A stretch of 64,000 nt of DNA, taken from the NCBI GenBank assembly GCA_003254905.1, contig QANU01010167.1:1-64000 (forward strand), given 5' to 3'. The position numbers and the translations under genes were made by a program. Shown here piece by piece: positions 9,455-21,155 of the stretch. The notes under the pieces are model-generated. The model had not been told where the DNA came from and did no database searches. It worked only from the letters and a program-made list of their open reading frames with translations. Origin of the DNA: Nissolia schottii. Taxonomy: Eukaryota; Streptophyta; Magnoliopsida; Fabales; Fabaceae. Within the stretch, counting starts at the first letter, position 1. Each line of letters opens with the position of its first letter.

Positions 9455-11438
9455 ATGTATTCTCAAATCCTTGACTTGTTAGCACTTTTCTCCTTCTTCC
9501 TCTTCGTGATTGCTGTACTGATAACAGGCAAGAATCATCTCACGAAAAGTGACACAACTCCAAACACACCTCCAGGTCCACGGAAGCTACCCATCATAGG
9601 AAACATACCCCATCTTGTTACTTCTACACCTCACCGAAAGTTAAGAGACTTGGCCAACATACATGGACCCTTGATGCATCTGCAACTCGGAGAAGTCTGC
9701 ACCATCGTTGTTTCATCAGCAGAGTATGCTGAGGAGGTAATGAAAACCCAAGATGTCACATTTGCATCGAGGCCTAAAATTCAAGTCTCAGAAATAATGG
9801 CTTATGATTCCACAAACATATCTTTTGCACCTTATGGAAGTTACTGGAGACAGCTGAGGAAAATTTGCACTTTGGAGCTCTTCACCACAAAACGTGTCAA
9901 TTCATTCCAACCAGTAAGAGAGGAAGAGTTCACCAATCTCGTCACGAGGATCGCCGCGCATGAAGGATCACCCGTCAACCTCACTGAACAAGTGTTCTCA
10001 TCAATATTTACAATAGTTTCAAGGGCCGCGTTTGGCATGAGATGCGAGGACCAAGAGAAGTTCATATCAGTTGCAAAAGATGCGATAGCGGTTGCTGGAG
10101 GTTTTAACGTAGGAGATTTCTTTCCGTCTTCCAAATGGATTCAGATTCTCAGTGGCTTGGGGCCTAAGCTTGAGAGGTTGCGGAGACAAAACGATGAGAT
10201 ACTAGAAAACATCATCAACCACCACAAAGAGGCAAAGTCAAAAGCTGTGGAAGAAGGTCAAGGTGAAACGGAGGAAGATCTGGTTGATGTTCTCCTCAAA
10301 TTTGAGGAGGGTAATGCTACCAACCAGGATATTCCCCTAACTATAAGCAACATCAAGGCTATACTTCTGGTAAGGATAACGTTTAAATGAATATAATAAT
10401 CTTTTCTTGCTGCTGGTTAGTTGGATGAGCTTCTCAAATTTTTAGTCGTAAACACTTTAATATATATTTAGATGTAATATTTGAAAAAAATTATTCTGAA
10501 ATGGTTTCTTTGTGATCGAAACAATATCTTCTAGATGATTAAAAGTGTAGATTTTTCAATTAAAAAATATACTTTGTATTGTTTTTTTGGCAGTTTTTTT
10601 TTTTTAAAAAAATTTCATTACAAAAAGGTTCTAACCATGTAAAAAAATAGGTAAAATTTTAAAATAGTACGCACATCCAAACCGGCATATATCATTTTTT
10701 TAAATAGTGTAGTATTTGCCATCTTGGTAGTATTGAACATCATGTGCATAACTTTTTCTTTGGACTTGTTTGAGTTAGCTTATCCTCTTTTCGATAATTA
10801 CTTTTCAGGACATCTTTGGTGGCGGTGGTGAGACATCAGCAACTACCATAAATTGGGCAATGGCAGAGATGATAAGAAATCCAAGAGTAATGAGGAAAGC
10901 ACAAGTTGAGGTGAGAGAGGTATTCAACATAAAGGGAAAGGGAAAGGTTGATGAGAATTGCACCAATGAACTCAGATATTTGAAATCAGTAGTCAAAGAG
11001 ACCCTAAGGTTACACCCTCCAGCTCCCCTTTTAATTCCGAGACAATGTCAACAAGCACGTGAGATTAAGGGATATCACATACCATACAAGAGTAAGGTTA
11101 TAGTGAATGCTTGGGCAATGGGAAGGGATTCAAACTATTGGAGTGAACCAGAGAGCTTTTATCCGGAGAGATTTGTTGATAGTTCCGTTGACTACAAAGG
11201 GAGTAATTTTGAGTACATTCCATTTGGTGCTGGAAGAAGAATATGCCCGGGGAGCACATTAGGCTTAATAAATGTTGAGGTGGCCCTTGCTTTTCTGTTG
11301 TATCACTTTGATTGGAAGCTTCCCAATGGAATGAAATGTGAGAACTTGAACATGGCTGAGCAATTTGGAGTTACTGTAAGAAGAAAAGAAGACCTGAAAT
11401 TGATTCCCACCATTTATCGTCCTTTGCTTGTACCATAA
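9455..11438 (+). CDS. CYP71D: Cytochrome P450, CYP71D type (exons 9455-10369 and 10809-11438)
   Basis: A complete 514-residue ER-anchored haem monooxygenase. Features in order: N-terminal membrane anchor (about 5-25), PPGP hinge (39-42), C-helix WRQLRK (131-136), I-helix GGGGETS (309-315), ExxR in KETLR (E369, R372), PERF (424-427) and the haem loop [10 protein letters not shown] with Cys451. The intron at 10370-10808 is phase 0, GT-AG, at the position typical of A-type P450s, just before DIF. Length and all key residues are intact. The GGGET I-helix variant is usual in legume CYP71D proteins, which as a group oxidise terpenoids, flavonoids or defence compounds; the substrate cannot be read here. 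The start is the first ATG after the conserved leader and gives the expected anchor. Confidence 0.95.
10370..10808 (+). other. P450 intron
   Basis: Donor CTG|GTAAGG and acceptor TTTTCAG|GAC. AT-rich with a poly-T/poly-A stretch near 10590-10615. No element is recognised inside. Confidence 0.9.
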
Positions 11439-11492
11439 ACCGCAAAAGCAGAAGTTACGTCCTTTGAAATGTGATTTCCCATTCACTCTTGA

Positions 11493-11498
11493 AATAAA
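11493..11498 (+). promoter_or_regulatory. Possible polyadenylation signal of the P450
   Basis: AATAAA lies 55 bases after the stop codon, in the normal range for a plant 3' UTR. No other strong signal is closer. Confidence 0.5.
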
Positions 11499-11499
11499 A

Positions 11500-12054
11500 G
11501 CATTGTCCATAATTTCTTTACCATACATACACCCTATACTTATATACATAAAGTTTATGTTTTAATGTCTGTAATATTTGTGCACTTAATTAAGTATAAT
11601 TGAGAATATCATCTATAAGTTTGTAATGTTTGTGCACTCATGAGAATAAAGTTTGTGCATTATTAATGGTGTATGTATGAGTGTATGAAATTGGGTGTAC
11701 ATGTAACACTTTTGATTATAGATTACTAGTATTCTGGACCATAACTAATCTATTTCGCATTTTGGGTAGGACCGACCAATTTAAAAATAAAAAATTCTCA
11801 ATATTATTTCTTTTCCTTTCATGCATGCGAATTTGAAATCTTGAGTAAGGAGAACCTGTTTGTGTTAGTAAGCTTTGTTTGTCTTTTCTCATTATATCAA
11901 GTTGAAATCTTCCTAATACATCAGGAGTCAATGACAACTGACGATGGAAAAATATGAGAATTAGTATCTCGCTATTTATTTATACATCAGATAAGGAAAA
12001 TATGAGGCTACATCCTTAAAACGATGGTGCTCATATAATCGTGCCTACGGTAAA
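11500..12054. other. Unique DNA downstream of the P450
   Basis: AT-rich spacer. A 73-codon minus-strand frame at 11716-11937 has no recognisable domain. Near 11560-11660 a TTTGTGCA(C/T)T phrase occurs three times. The spacer ends at the LTR boundary TGAAACACC. Confidence 0.5.
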
Positions 12055-13000
12055 TGAAACACCCTTACTAGCTATTTACGCTATAGTCGCAAATACGCTA
12101 TGTAGAGTTATTTTTTGCTTTGGTCGGGATTACTCTTAGTCCCTATACCTTGGAAAATAGTTTAATGTGAAAATATGGACCGGTTTAAATAAAACTCTTA
12201 CATGTTTAACTACACTCCCAAGTAGGAGCCACGTGTGGACAACTATGTAAGTACAACAAAGCGGTAAAGCCCTATGGAGTCTCGATAGTCCTCCACGGCA
12301 ACTACAGTATAACATAATTAACACAAAATAATCACACATACTTGGCATCATTTAGACAAAGCAATATATATATATATATATAATTCACATATTACATAAA
12401 CCTCTTTCGGTCTTACATTCAAATAAGTACAATCAAAAAAATTCCCTGTTACTCTATCACTAGTCTTCTTCAGAGGCTTCCTCCGAATCTTCCTCCTCGT
12501 CGTCAGAGTCGAGCTCCATGGAGTCCTCCTCCCCAGAGTCATCACTGGTGGATGAAGGGGAGTCCAAGACTGGGGAGTCCTCACCCTCATCCGTCTCCTG
12601 GGAGGTCTGGGGGATCATGGGTAGGTCCCAGCGTGCGGCAGAAGGTCCAGCATCGGCGTCGTGAGTGTGTGGGGTGAGGCGTCATTTGAAAAATGGGTTT
12701 ACCCTCTTTCTGGGTCCCGTTCGGTAGCAGGACGGCCGTGGGGGAGGTAGAGAGTTTAAGGATACCTCCACGTCCTTCTCGTACGGCGGAGACTCCTTTG
12801 CATCTTCATCCCATACGATCAGAGTGGCTGGCGTGGATTCCAATGCTCATGCGAACCCTGACATCTGGCATCACAAACGAGCGGGGTGAGAACCATGCGT
12901 TCTTAGTGGGCCTCTATAAGGGTTTCTACTTTCTTTTAGCTCGGTCATGATCCAGGCCACTCAGGAGATCTCCAGGTGTCATGCAAGTCTACGGATTCTG
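12055..13000 (-). repeat. Tekay-like LTR fragment, minus orientation
   Basis: It begins TGAAACACCCTTAC, the minus-strand LTR terminus, followed by the family's AAAATATGGACCGGTTT block and GGCCACTCAGGAGATCTCCAGGTGTCATGCA block. No PBS lies outside it, so this is a solo or 3' LTR end. Around 13000 the orientation switches to plus-strand LTR, so it is one arm of a rearranged chimera. It carries a degraded acidic ORF (12465-12860). Confidence 0.7.
12465..12860 (-). pseudogene. LTR-internal acidic ORF, degraded copy
   Basis: The minus strand shows a start-like ATGAGCATTGGA near 12850, an RKRVNPFFK stretch, then SLPPP- and PSAARWD-like segments and a tail rich in Asp, Glu and Ser (EEDSMELDSDDEEEDSEE) to a stop near 12463. 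It has at least one frameshift and one in-frame stop relative to the copy at 27160-27620. It is in the sense orientation of its LTR. No known family is recognised. Confidence 0.5.
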
Positions 13001-14286
13001 ACCATAGAGAGTCTGGAATACTTTAAAGATGAGCAAAGTCTTACAAAGTCTTAAGAAGGTTCCGTCCACAATGGACTCGGAATACCTTAAAGATATATAC
13101 TTAGTTATATGAATAGGAAAATTTCCTCTCTTGGCACGTCCACGGACAAGCCCCTCACCAGTCTTGAAAGATGGATTGGTTAATGATTTGAACGCAGGCT
13201 TAAACCTAATCTTATATCAAAGTCAGAATGGAAAGATGAACGTACAAAGAAGTGACGTCACAAACAAGTCAGAGTCGCCAAGAGCGCATAAAGGACCCAA
13301 GGAATATTAAGAAATTACGAGTCCGCTCCTAGCCACGTCGAGAGGATAGGGCCATCGTCATCCTACAATTAGGATGGTTATTCCTTATTGATGGTCGATG
13401 AAGTATGTTAAATGCATCCGTGGTTTGCTACCACGCAGGTAACAACGTTGCCTGGTCGTCATCAATACGAAAAATAGAAGAAGGTTGTAATCGAAAGGGG
13501 ATGACGATCCCACGGTATACAAAGGAGGAAGGACATGATAGAACAAGAAGGACGCTGCCTAGAGTGCGTAAGAAAACTACCTAGATCCCCTCATGCATGA
13601 TATATGTGATGTATGTATATGACTATGGCTGTATATGATAAGGCACTTCTAGAGATAAAGGTTTCACCAGACGGCCTCTATAAGGTTATGCGATACAAGA
13701 AGAATGTGACCCAGTGTCACGTTACCAAGTGAATAGGATTAGTAAGCACGATAAGTTTTGTTATGATAGGTGATGTAAAGATTAGAGTTCCCCGATCACC
13801 TAGTAAATTAGATAAAGCTGTTCAGGACTAGCATGGACAATAATAATAAGTAGGGATTTTAGTATACTTTGACACCTAGAGATCTGTTAAGTGGCCTAGA
13901 TCATAAATGAAGCAAAAATGGATAGTTATGCCCTAAGATTTCCCACTGAGGACGCAACGTTCTCATTCCCCACTCATTTATGCTTCCAAACAATTATGAC
14001 GAGTATGCCGGAGCGAATGAGGCATCGCAGGACAACTAAGAGCCTTGGATGCAAGAGGTTACATAGAAGCAGTAGTACTATTGTGCTATCGACGCATCGC
14101 GACTCCTAGTCATTTTGAGTTTTAATAAAGAAAGGAAAAGAAAAAGTTTTAAAATTGGTCCATATTTTCAGGAAAAGAATATATTTGAAGATAAATATAG
14201 GGCTAGAAGTACCCCAACCAAAGCAGTTAATAACCTTGTGAGCATTGTTTACGACTATAGCATAAGCAGTTAGCAGTAGTGTTACA
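13000..14286 (+). repeat. Tekay-like LTR fragment, plus orientation (3' part)
   Basis: The stretch GGAAAATTTCCTCTCTTGGCACGTCCACGGACA matches the solo LTR at about 31640. It continues through AGATAAAGCTGTTCAGGACTAG and GAGGACGCAACGTTCTCA and ends AGTGTTACA at 14286. A PBS and gag follow, so this is the 3' end of a 5' LTR whose upstream part has been replaced by an inverted LTR piece. Confidence 0.75.
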
Positions 14287-14288
14287 GT

Positions 14289-14300
14289 TGGTATCGGAGT
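14289..14300 (+). other. Primer-binding site, initiator tRNA-Met type
   Basis: TGGTATCGGAGT, two mismatches from TGGTATCAGAGC. It lies two bases after the LTR end, as in Tekay-type chromoviruses. Confidence 0.8.
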
Positions 14301-14445
14301 AGTTGGTCCAAGTGAGCCTGAGGGCTGTGCTGCACTATGCTTCAGAGCATGTTAACAATGTATATTTCTACTAAGTTGAATATATGTGCACTAGCTTTTC
14401 TTGAGCCTGATCAACTCGGGATTGTGCAGGTGCAGTAACGCTGCC

Positions 14446-15268
14446 ATGCCACCACGTAGAAATACCACACTACGTACCGATGAGGCCACATGCCTCGTAG
14501 ATCTAATCCGAGAGTTGGCCCGAGTGGATGACTGAGTGGCAGACTCAAACGCCCAAAGAAACGCAGCTCCGACAGCACAAGAAGCAGATTCCCTAAAGTT
14601 TGGGGACTTCATAAGGATGTATCCTCCTGTTTTTGTGGGAGTCATGGACCCAGACCTGGTCCAAAATTGGCTGAGGAAGATTAAACAAGTCTTCGAAGAC
14701 GTATCATACACCAAAGCCTAAAAGGCCAGATTTGACACCAAAAAGCTGGAAGGCACTGCTGGAGAATGGTGGGACATGACCAAGACCCTACTGGAGCAGG
14801 AAGGAGCCCCGATTATATGGAACCAATTTACTGCGGCCTTCCTTAATAAATAATTTCCCCGACAACTTAGGGACCAAAAGGAGGCCAAATTTTTGGAACT
14901 CAAGCAGGAAGAGATGACTATTGTCGAATACACCGCAACACTAGAAAGACTGTGCCAATACTTCCGCACCTACAAGCTAAATCCGGACGAGGAATGGAAG
15001 TGTAGGAAGTACCATAGAGGGCTGAAACTAGAGCTGCAAATGTTCATCAACATGCTAGGTGTCTGTGACTACGCCACACTCGTGAATAAGTGTTTGGCGC
15101 ATGAGGAAGATGCAAGGAACCTCACCGCAACACGGAACGAAAGGAACAAGAGGAAGATAACCGAGCAAGGAAGTGTCTCACAAGACCCAAGGAGAAGAAG
15201 ACCTTTTCAAACCCAGTACTACTAGTAGTAACAGTAAAGGCTGACCCAAGGCCAATTTCAGCAAGGAC
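14446..15268 (+). pseudogene. Ty3 chromovirus (Tekay-like) gag, broken
   Basis: From the MPPRR start at 14446 one frame gives a typical chromovirus Gag. It contains FIRMYPPVFVGVMDPDLVQNW, then GEWWDM, FPRQLRDQKEAKFLELKQ and CQYFRTYKLNPDEEWKCRKYHRGL-like segments, and a basic region before 15225. In-frame stops at 14533 (TGA), 14719 (TAA), 14851 (TAA) and 15223 (TAG) disable it. Gag-like coding continues weakly to 15268, where another LTR has inserted, so zinc knuckle and pol are absent. It belongs to the LTR and PBS immediately upstream. Confidence 0.85.
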
Positions 15269-15372
15269 TGTAACATCCAGCGTTCCTGGGCGCGAAAAAC
15301 CCGTTAATTTCGCCGCCGAGGACGGCCGGGAAACACCAAGGAATCAAGGTCGGAAGAGGTAAGCCCCCGAAA
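15269..15372 (+). repeat. Tekay-like LTR inserted in gag, first part
   Basis: It starts TGTAACATCCAGCG directly in the gag sequence (flank AGGAC) and is interrupted after 104 bases by a solo LTR. It resumes at 18227 and runs to about 21155. Confidence 0.8.
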
Positions 15373-18226
15373 TGTAACATCCCGATTTTTTCCCCTTACG
15401 AGAATTTCGCGTAATAAATAACCCTGTGTGAATATATGTGTCTGTAGGAAAAATTCTGTCTAGCTTTTCGAAAATCCGATGACACTCAAATAAACCCTAA
15501 TGGCCCCTAGAATTTGGTAGTACGTCCAAACCATCAGAAAAACGGAGTTCTGTTCGGTTTCGGACGATTCTGCATATACTAGAACAGTCCCGTTTGGGCC
15601 CGTTTAGCCAGTAGAACTGAGTAGTGGGCCCCAATCTTAGGAAATCATACCCTATGTGAGGAAAGCCCACCAAATCCCTAGAGTTAACCCCAAACCCCTC
15701 TTAGGAAGCTTTGGCGATCGCTGAAACGCCAGCGAAACGGTCCCGTTCGGACACCGGTGTGAGATAGGGGATCAAAGGTATCTGTGAAAAATACTCCCTC
15801 GGAGAAAATTCACAAATACCTTCTAAGATTAACATACTTAGGTAGAGGGAAATTAGAGGATCGCGACGGTACAAGCAGAATTTTTTCGGACGACCGTGCG
15901 CGACGTACCGATACTGCGAGCTATAAAACACGAGCGAAACGGGACTGGGTGGGACCCAAATCTGAATGGGAGTACGTGGGTAATCAGATTTTTCAAGAAA
16001 AAATATAAAAAATTCAAACACTATTCATTGATTTGACATATGGATTATCTTGGAAATTAATTAATTTTTAAAGAAAATGAAAATGGCAAAATGGTAATTA
16101 TGCATAGGGGTAAAAAGGTAATTACAAGGGGCAGAATTTTGGCTATAAATAGCCCCCCATAACCAGAAATTTCGTGACAAATTCCTCCCCTTGCCGAAGC
16201 TCTGCCGGAAATTCGTTCGGTCCAGAGACACTGTTGAAATGCTGTCAGGAACTGGGAGCCAGTTGAAGAACTTAGCACCCTCACCTCCCTAGCTATCTCT
16301 AAACCTCTCTAGGACTCCAAGAAGGTGGGTAATCCTAAGCTAGCTCACCTCCTTGGTAGCCTATGTGCTTGCGTGCTTCTATGTTATTATTATGTGTTAT
16401 GCTAGAAATGCTTGGTTAGGATAAGTAGATGACTTTGCTATGATTTCTTATGTTTTCTGAGTTATATATATGACTGTATGGTGATGATTGGAACTGGTAG
16501 TGACGCCTCAAGAAGTGGCCATGGTTATGTTTTAAAGAGACTCCAAGAAAGCAAAGGAGGAACCTGAGTCACGCCCAGGGCGCTGAGCGGCTCCAAGGGG
16601 CGCTGAGCAGCCTGGGACATAAACTTTATAAAACTATTTTTAAATGGATCTGTGACTACGTTGGCTCCATGAACCGTGGTTGCTTCATGGGGGTTCGGTT
16701 TATGAAAGTTTATGAAAGTTAAGTATGAAAGATATTTTATGCTGCCTGGTTCCAACACTCCCATGCCCAAATGACTTATATTTAGATTATGATGTGATTA
16801 TGTGATTATGTGTTTATGTGTTTATGTGTTTATGTGTTTGAGCTATATTTGGATTATGATGTGAATATGTGATTATGTGTTTACGTGTTTGAGCAAGCAT
16901 GCATCATGAGGATAGATCACTAGAAGTTATTGTCTAATGAATGAGTAATGAATGAAGATGAGAATGAAATGTAGGAACAAGAGCATGATGAGAAAAGATA
17001 AATGTGCATACGAGAGAAAAGAATGATGAGATGCATGACATGTGATAACAATGAATGAATGATGATATGGTCCGCTTCTGGCTTAGCCACGAGGGCGGCC
17101 CCTCGCCACCTGGTAAGGGGGTGGAGTCTTGTTGGCTCGGGGAACGGACAGAAAAGGCAGGTCGTGCACCCCCAGGGGAAGAGTCCCAGGGTGTACGAGG
17201 AGGTGTGGTTAAGTCCGCTTCCGGTGACGCTGTCAGGGCGGCCCCTCGCCACCTAAAGTGTAGGGGTGGAGTCATGTTCGCCCGGCGAACAGACAGAGAA
17301 GGCAGGTCGTACACCACTAGGGGACGACGGTCCTAAGGTGTACGAGGGAGTACTGGGACACAGGAAAAGAAATGATGAATGAGATGAGAACATGCATTGA
17401 AATCCGTGCCTCATCGGTATGATGGCCTCCTGCATTGATACTATGAAATGTCCCGTGCTTGGCAAGCATGGTGGAAGGTTTACCGCACAACATATGCGTG
17501 ATGATCAGTGCGTCTGTTAGCATACATGTGTATGGTGTAGTTATGTAACGATGGTTAGGAGTAGAAAGCGCGAGAACTTAGTAAGCAAGACTAGTTCCCT
17601 GATCACGTAGTAACATAGATAAAGCTGTTCAGGATTCTAAGCCAAGATAATAATCAGTAGGTTTGGTTTAGTATGCATGATCACTTAGAGATCTCCTGAG
17701 CGGCCTGGAGGATACCTAGTAAATGAACAGTAGTTAGTGCTAAGGAACCCCACTGAGGACTAAGAGTTCTCACCCCCACTCTGTTATGGATCCAGCAGGT
17801 GTACGAAGCGTTGGGACTGACAGCAGATGGAAGTCAAGGCACCGGGATGACAGCGACATTTGGATGGCCTATGTTTTGTATTGTGTATTAGGACTTAGAT
17901 ACATTTTGTGTACATATTTATTATTATGATGATGTGTACTGATGTTGGACCTTGGTTGTATTTATATATGTATGCACATATACTCTTTATGTTCCGTTAT
18001 CCTTATCCTATAGCGACTGTTGTTATATGTTCTCCAAATCACGCACGGCTCCTAGTTTACAAACTGATATTGTCAAAGAAAGAATTTTCAAATTGGTCCA
18101 TATTTTCGCATAAGAACTATTGGCAAAGGTAAAGATAAGGGTAAAAGTTAACCTGGCACAACGCATAACAACCCTGTGAGCATTGCTTACTACTATGGAA
18201 GTGGGCAGTTAGCAGGGGTGTTACAC
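15373..18226 (+). repeat. Solo LTR, Tekay-like, with perfect TSD CGAAA
   Basis: It runs from TGTAACATCCCG to AGGGGTGTTACA (2854 bases). The 5-base repeat CGAAA lies on both sides (15368-15372 and 18227-18231). A TATA element GGCTATAAATAG lies near 16141, and GCTGAGCGG-like motifs follow at 16580-16612. There is no gag, pol or PBS, so it arose by LTR-LTR recombination. Two 140-base GC-rich units lie at 17067-17347. Confidence 0.92.
17067..17347. repeat. Two tandem GC-rich units of about 140 bases
   Basis: Both units contain GTCCGCTTC(T/C)GG, GGGCGGCCCCTCGCCACCT, GGAGTC(T/A)TGTT and AAGGCAGGTCGT followed by a GTGTACGAGG end. The open frames here are by-products of high GC content. Confidence 0.8.
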
Positions 18227-19576
18227 GAAACCCTAGGGATTTGAGGACACGGGCTAGGTTTAGCTGTCCCGTAATTTTTTCGAAGTCACCGGATGAGTTT
18301 TGACTCGAACGGAAATTTCTCGGATACCGAAAAATGCCCGAGGGATTTCTTGACTCGGCAAGAAAGTCCCAGATCCCTAGAAAAACTACCCCGGACCGAA
18401 GGAAAAAAATAAATGGATCACCACGGTGTGTCCGAAATATTTTTAGGGCAACTGGGTGAAAGACGTTTCGGACAAAAAGCAATCAAGCGAAAGCGGAGCC
18501 AGACAGGAGGGGGTTAAGCTTCTGAGGGAAGTTAAATAATAATAAATAATAATAATAAAGGAAGCAACAGCTTCTGAAAGAAAGAAAAAGAAAAGAAGAG
18601 AAAAAGAAAAGAAAATAGGTTACTGTGCATGGTTATAAATAACCACGTAACTTTTGAAAATTTAAGTTAACTTTCAGCCTCTTTCACAAACCACCGGTCC
18701 CGTTCTAACACATCTAGGTTTCGTGCCGGAGTCTCAGAAAAATCACCGGAGCACGCCATCTTGAAGAGGAAACTCTCCACTTCGAACCTACCGATTCGGA
18801 ATCTCCCTCAGATGTGGGTAACCCTAAGCCCACTGTCTATGTGGTTTAATTTATAACTGTATATGTGTTGTTTTGTATTTTTGACTATGAAAATGTTAAG
18901 TAGAGTTTTTGGGGGAAATCAGGGTAAAGAGGGTTTTGACAAATTTTGATAAATGAAATGTATAACTATATTGATTGGAACCCTAGGAACAGTGGAAAAT
19001 TGAGAACTGAAGTCTTGGGGATAAGATTTTTAAGCTTTCATTCGAATCCCTGAGGTTTTCAGTCGAATGAAAGCCAAAGGCCAGCTTTCATTCGATTGAA
19101 TCCTCATGCAGTCGAATGAAAGGAACTTTTAGGATTTCAATCGAATGAATCCCATAGTATTCGAATGAAAGAATGCTGAGGATTTCAATCGAGTGAAACC
19201 CAATTTGAATCGAACGAAAGAACCCGCAGGGATTTCATTCGAATGCCCCTCTAAGTATTCGAATGAAACCTGGCAGAATTAGGATTTTAGTGGTTCCCAG
19301 GGATCCAATGAGCAAGGTTAGGTCTAGTATCGGAGGACAAAGCATGCATCATGAGGATAGATCACTAGAGGCTATGGTATGACAAAGGCTAATGAATGAA
19401 GATAATAATGAAACGTAAGAACCAGAATAGTACAGAAAGATAAAAGTGCATATGATGATGGTTATGAATGAATAAGGACATCGTGCCTATATGGCTTAGC
19501 CCAAAGGAAGGCGGCCAAGGAATGTATATGATACTGGTTAAATAAAATGTTAAGGTCATGCATAGTGCGCAATAGT

Positions 19577-19755
19577 AGGCTCGAAGGGAACGCAGGCATT
19601 GTTGCACGTATCATGCTCAAAGGGAACGCATGGGGCTCAATCACGTCACCAGGCTCAAAGGGAAGGCATGGGACACGATCACCTTGCATACATGTCTATG
19701 TGGTTATGATGTGAGTATGTCTCGACCCTGTCACCATGTTCGAAGGGAACGCATG
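19577..19755. repeat. Tandem units around GGCTCAAAGGGAACGCATGG
   Basis: Four imperfect units of about 40-50 bases (TCGAAGGGAACGCA, TCAAAGGGAACGCATGGGGC, TCAAAGGGAAGGCATGGGAC, TCGAAGGGAACGCATGGGGC). It occupies the LTR position taken by the CACTTGGGGA array in the outer LTR. Confidence 0.8.
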
Positions 19756-20158
19756 GGGCAAGGCCACTCGGCATACATGTATGTGTAGTATACCAGTACG
19801 GTCAAGGATAGAAAGCACGAGAACTTAGATAAGCAAGATTAGATTCCCCAGTCACCTAGCTAATTTAGATAAAGCTGTTCAGGGTTCATAGGGAAGATAA
19901 TAAATGGTAGGATGTTAGTAAGCATGCTCACTTAGAGATCCCCTGAATGGCTTGGAGGATACCCGAGTAAATAGACTATTGATAATGCGAGGGACACCCC
20001 ACTGAGGACCAAGAGTTCTCACCCCCACTCGTGTATGGATCCAGCTTGCAGTGATGACTTCCCCACCAGCAAAGGATGTATGGTTATTCACGCATACGCG
20101 CCAGTGCAATTATCGCACAGATACTCTACTCGAGACGTGTACTTTTGCTCCTGCCCGC

Positions 20159-20455
20159 ATGTCAGGCGAGCCAGATAAGTCCCCCAGACGGAGACTCGGA
20201 GGTCCAGGGTCCTCTCCGATGCGACCAATCTGGATCGACGAGCGCCCAGGGAGTAGCATCAGAGATCCCATCTACTTTAACGGAGATGAGGAGATGCCTC
20301 CATAGGAGCCGGAGCCAGAGATCGAGCCAGTTCGAGGCCGGCGCACAACCGCAAGAAAGAGAGTACTGCCAGTTTTACCGCGTCGGTTTGCTCTGCAAGA
20401 CTTCTCAGCAGTTACGGACTTGTCGAGCGAGGAGGAGGAGGACCCCGTCGAGTAG
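20159..20455 (+). pseudogene. LTR-internal acidic ORF, plus-strand copy
   Basis: From ATG at 20159 the frame reads SPRRRLGGPGSSPMRPIWIDE near the start. An in-frame stop follows (20303-20305), then TARKRVLPVLPRRFALQ and an acidic SSEEEEDPVE end at 20453. The order resembles the minus-strand copies at 27160-27620 and 12465-12860. It is in LTR sense orientation, about 700 bases before the truncated LTR end. Function unknown; disabled by the stop. Confidence 0.5.
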
Positions 20456-20837
20456 GAGAAGGACAACGAGTGAGCGGCAGGGTCCCAGTAGTTGAGGGTA
20501 GCGATAGGCGTAGGGTTGTACCGCGCACGAAGTTAGTAGTACCACTCGTGTGCATAGTTTTTCTTTTACCCGTTGTATATGTATATTATGTGGATTTTAT
20601 GTATGTGAAATATTCAGACCTATATATATAAGATATTAGGGTATTGTGTATATTCGGGCCCTTATGTGTATGTTCCGCCGACAGATCTTCCGGTTTCAGG
20701 TATGTATTCGCACTCCTTTTATCATTGAGTTGTGCCATTATACGACCCATTTTTTGGCGTGGTTTGGGCCACAGTGAAGGGTCACGATTTTACTGTTCAC
20801 GGTTGCTGTTCATGGCCAGGGTTACTGTTCACGGTTT

Positions 20838-21076
20838 AGGGTTTAGGGTTACTATTCATGGTTTAGGGTGAATTTCTAAAACCATGTGAATGGTGGGTGA
20901 ACCCTTTTGGGGAAGGATGTAAAGAGTAGCTAACTGCCTATAACGAGTAGCTAACTGCCTGTAACGAGTCGGTGGTGAATTTTTAAAACCCTGTGAATGG
21001 TGGGTGAACCCTTTAGGGGAAGGATGTAAAGAGTAGCTAACTGCCTATAACGAGTAGCTAACTGCTTGTAACGAGT
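20838..21076. repeat. TTTAGGG-like repeats and a 107-base direct duplication
   Basis: TTTAGGGTTTAGGGTTACT and ACTGTTCACGG repeats (20790-20868) are followed by two copies of a 107-base unit starting GTGAATTT at 20868 and 20975. Each unit contains GAGTAGCTAACTGCCTATAACGAG. Confidence 0.85.
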
Positions 21077-21155
21077 TGTGCCGTTATACGACCTATTGCG
21101 CTCATGGCTCCTTACTTTCTATGTAATCGTACTTGTCAAAGAAATTTCAAAATGG

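Larger units (their letters stand above)
18227..21155 (+). repeat. Tekay-like LTR inserted in gag, second part, 3' end truncated
   Basis: This continues the LTR begun at 15269. It has a TATA element (GTTATAAATAACC near 18632), GATGTGGGTAACCCTAAGCCCACTGTC as in the outer LTR, the CATTCGAATGA array (19035-19265), a GGCTCAAAGGGAACGCATGG array (19577-19755), the acidic ORF (20159-20455) and telomere-like TTTAGGG repeats (20838-20868). The end is lost: at about 21155, inside the ATTTCAAAATGGCCC block that normally precedes the LTR terminus, it abuts a minus-strand gag. Confidence 0.8.

Noticed and set aside
10809..10860. P450 I-helix GGGGETS as an unusual active-site change
   Set aside because: GGGET instead of AGTDT is usual in legume CYP71D proteins as I know the family.
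11716..11937. 73-codon minus-strand ORF downstream of the P450
   Set aside because: No recognisable motif and no codon-use or splice support.
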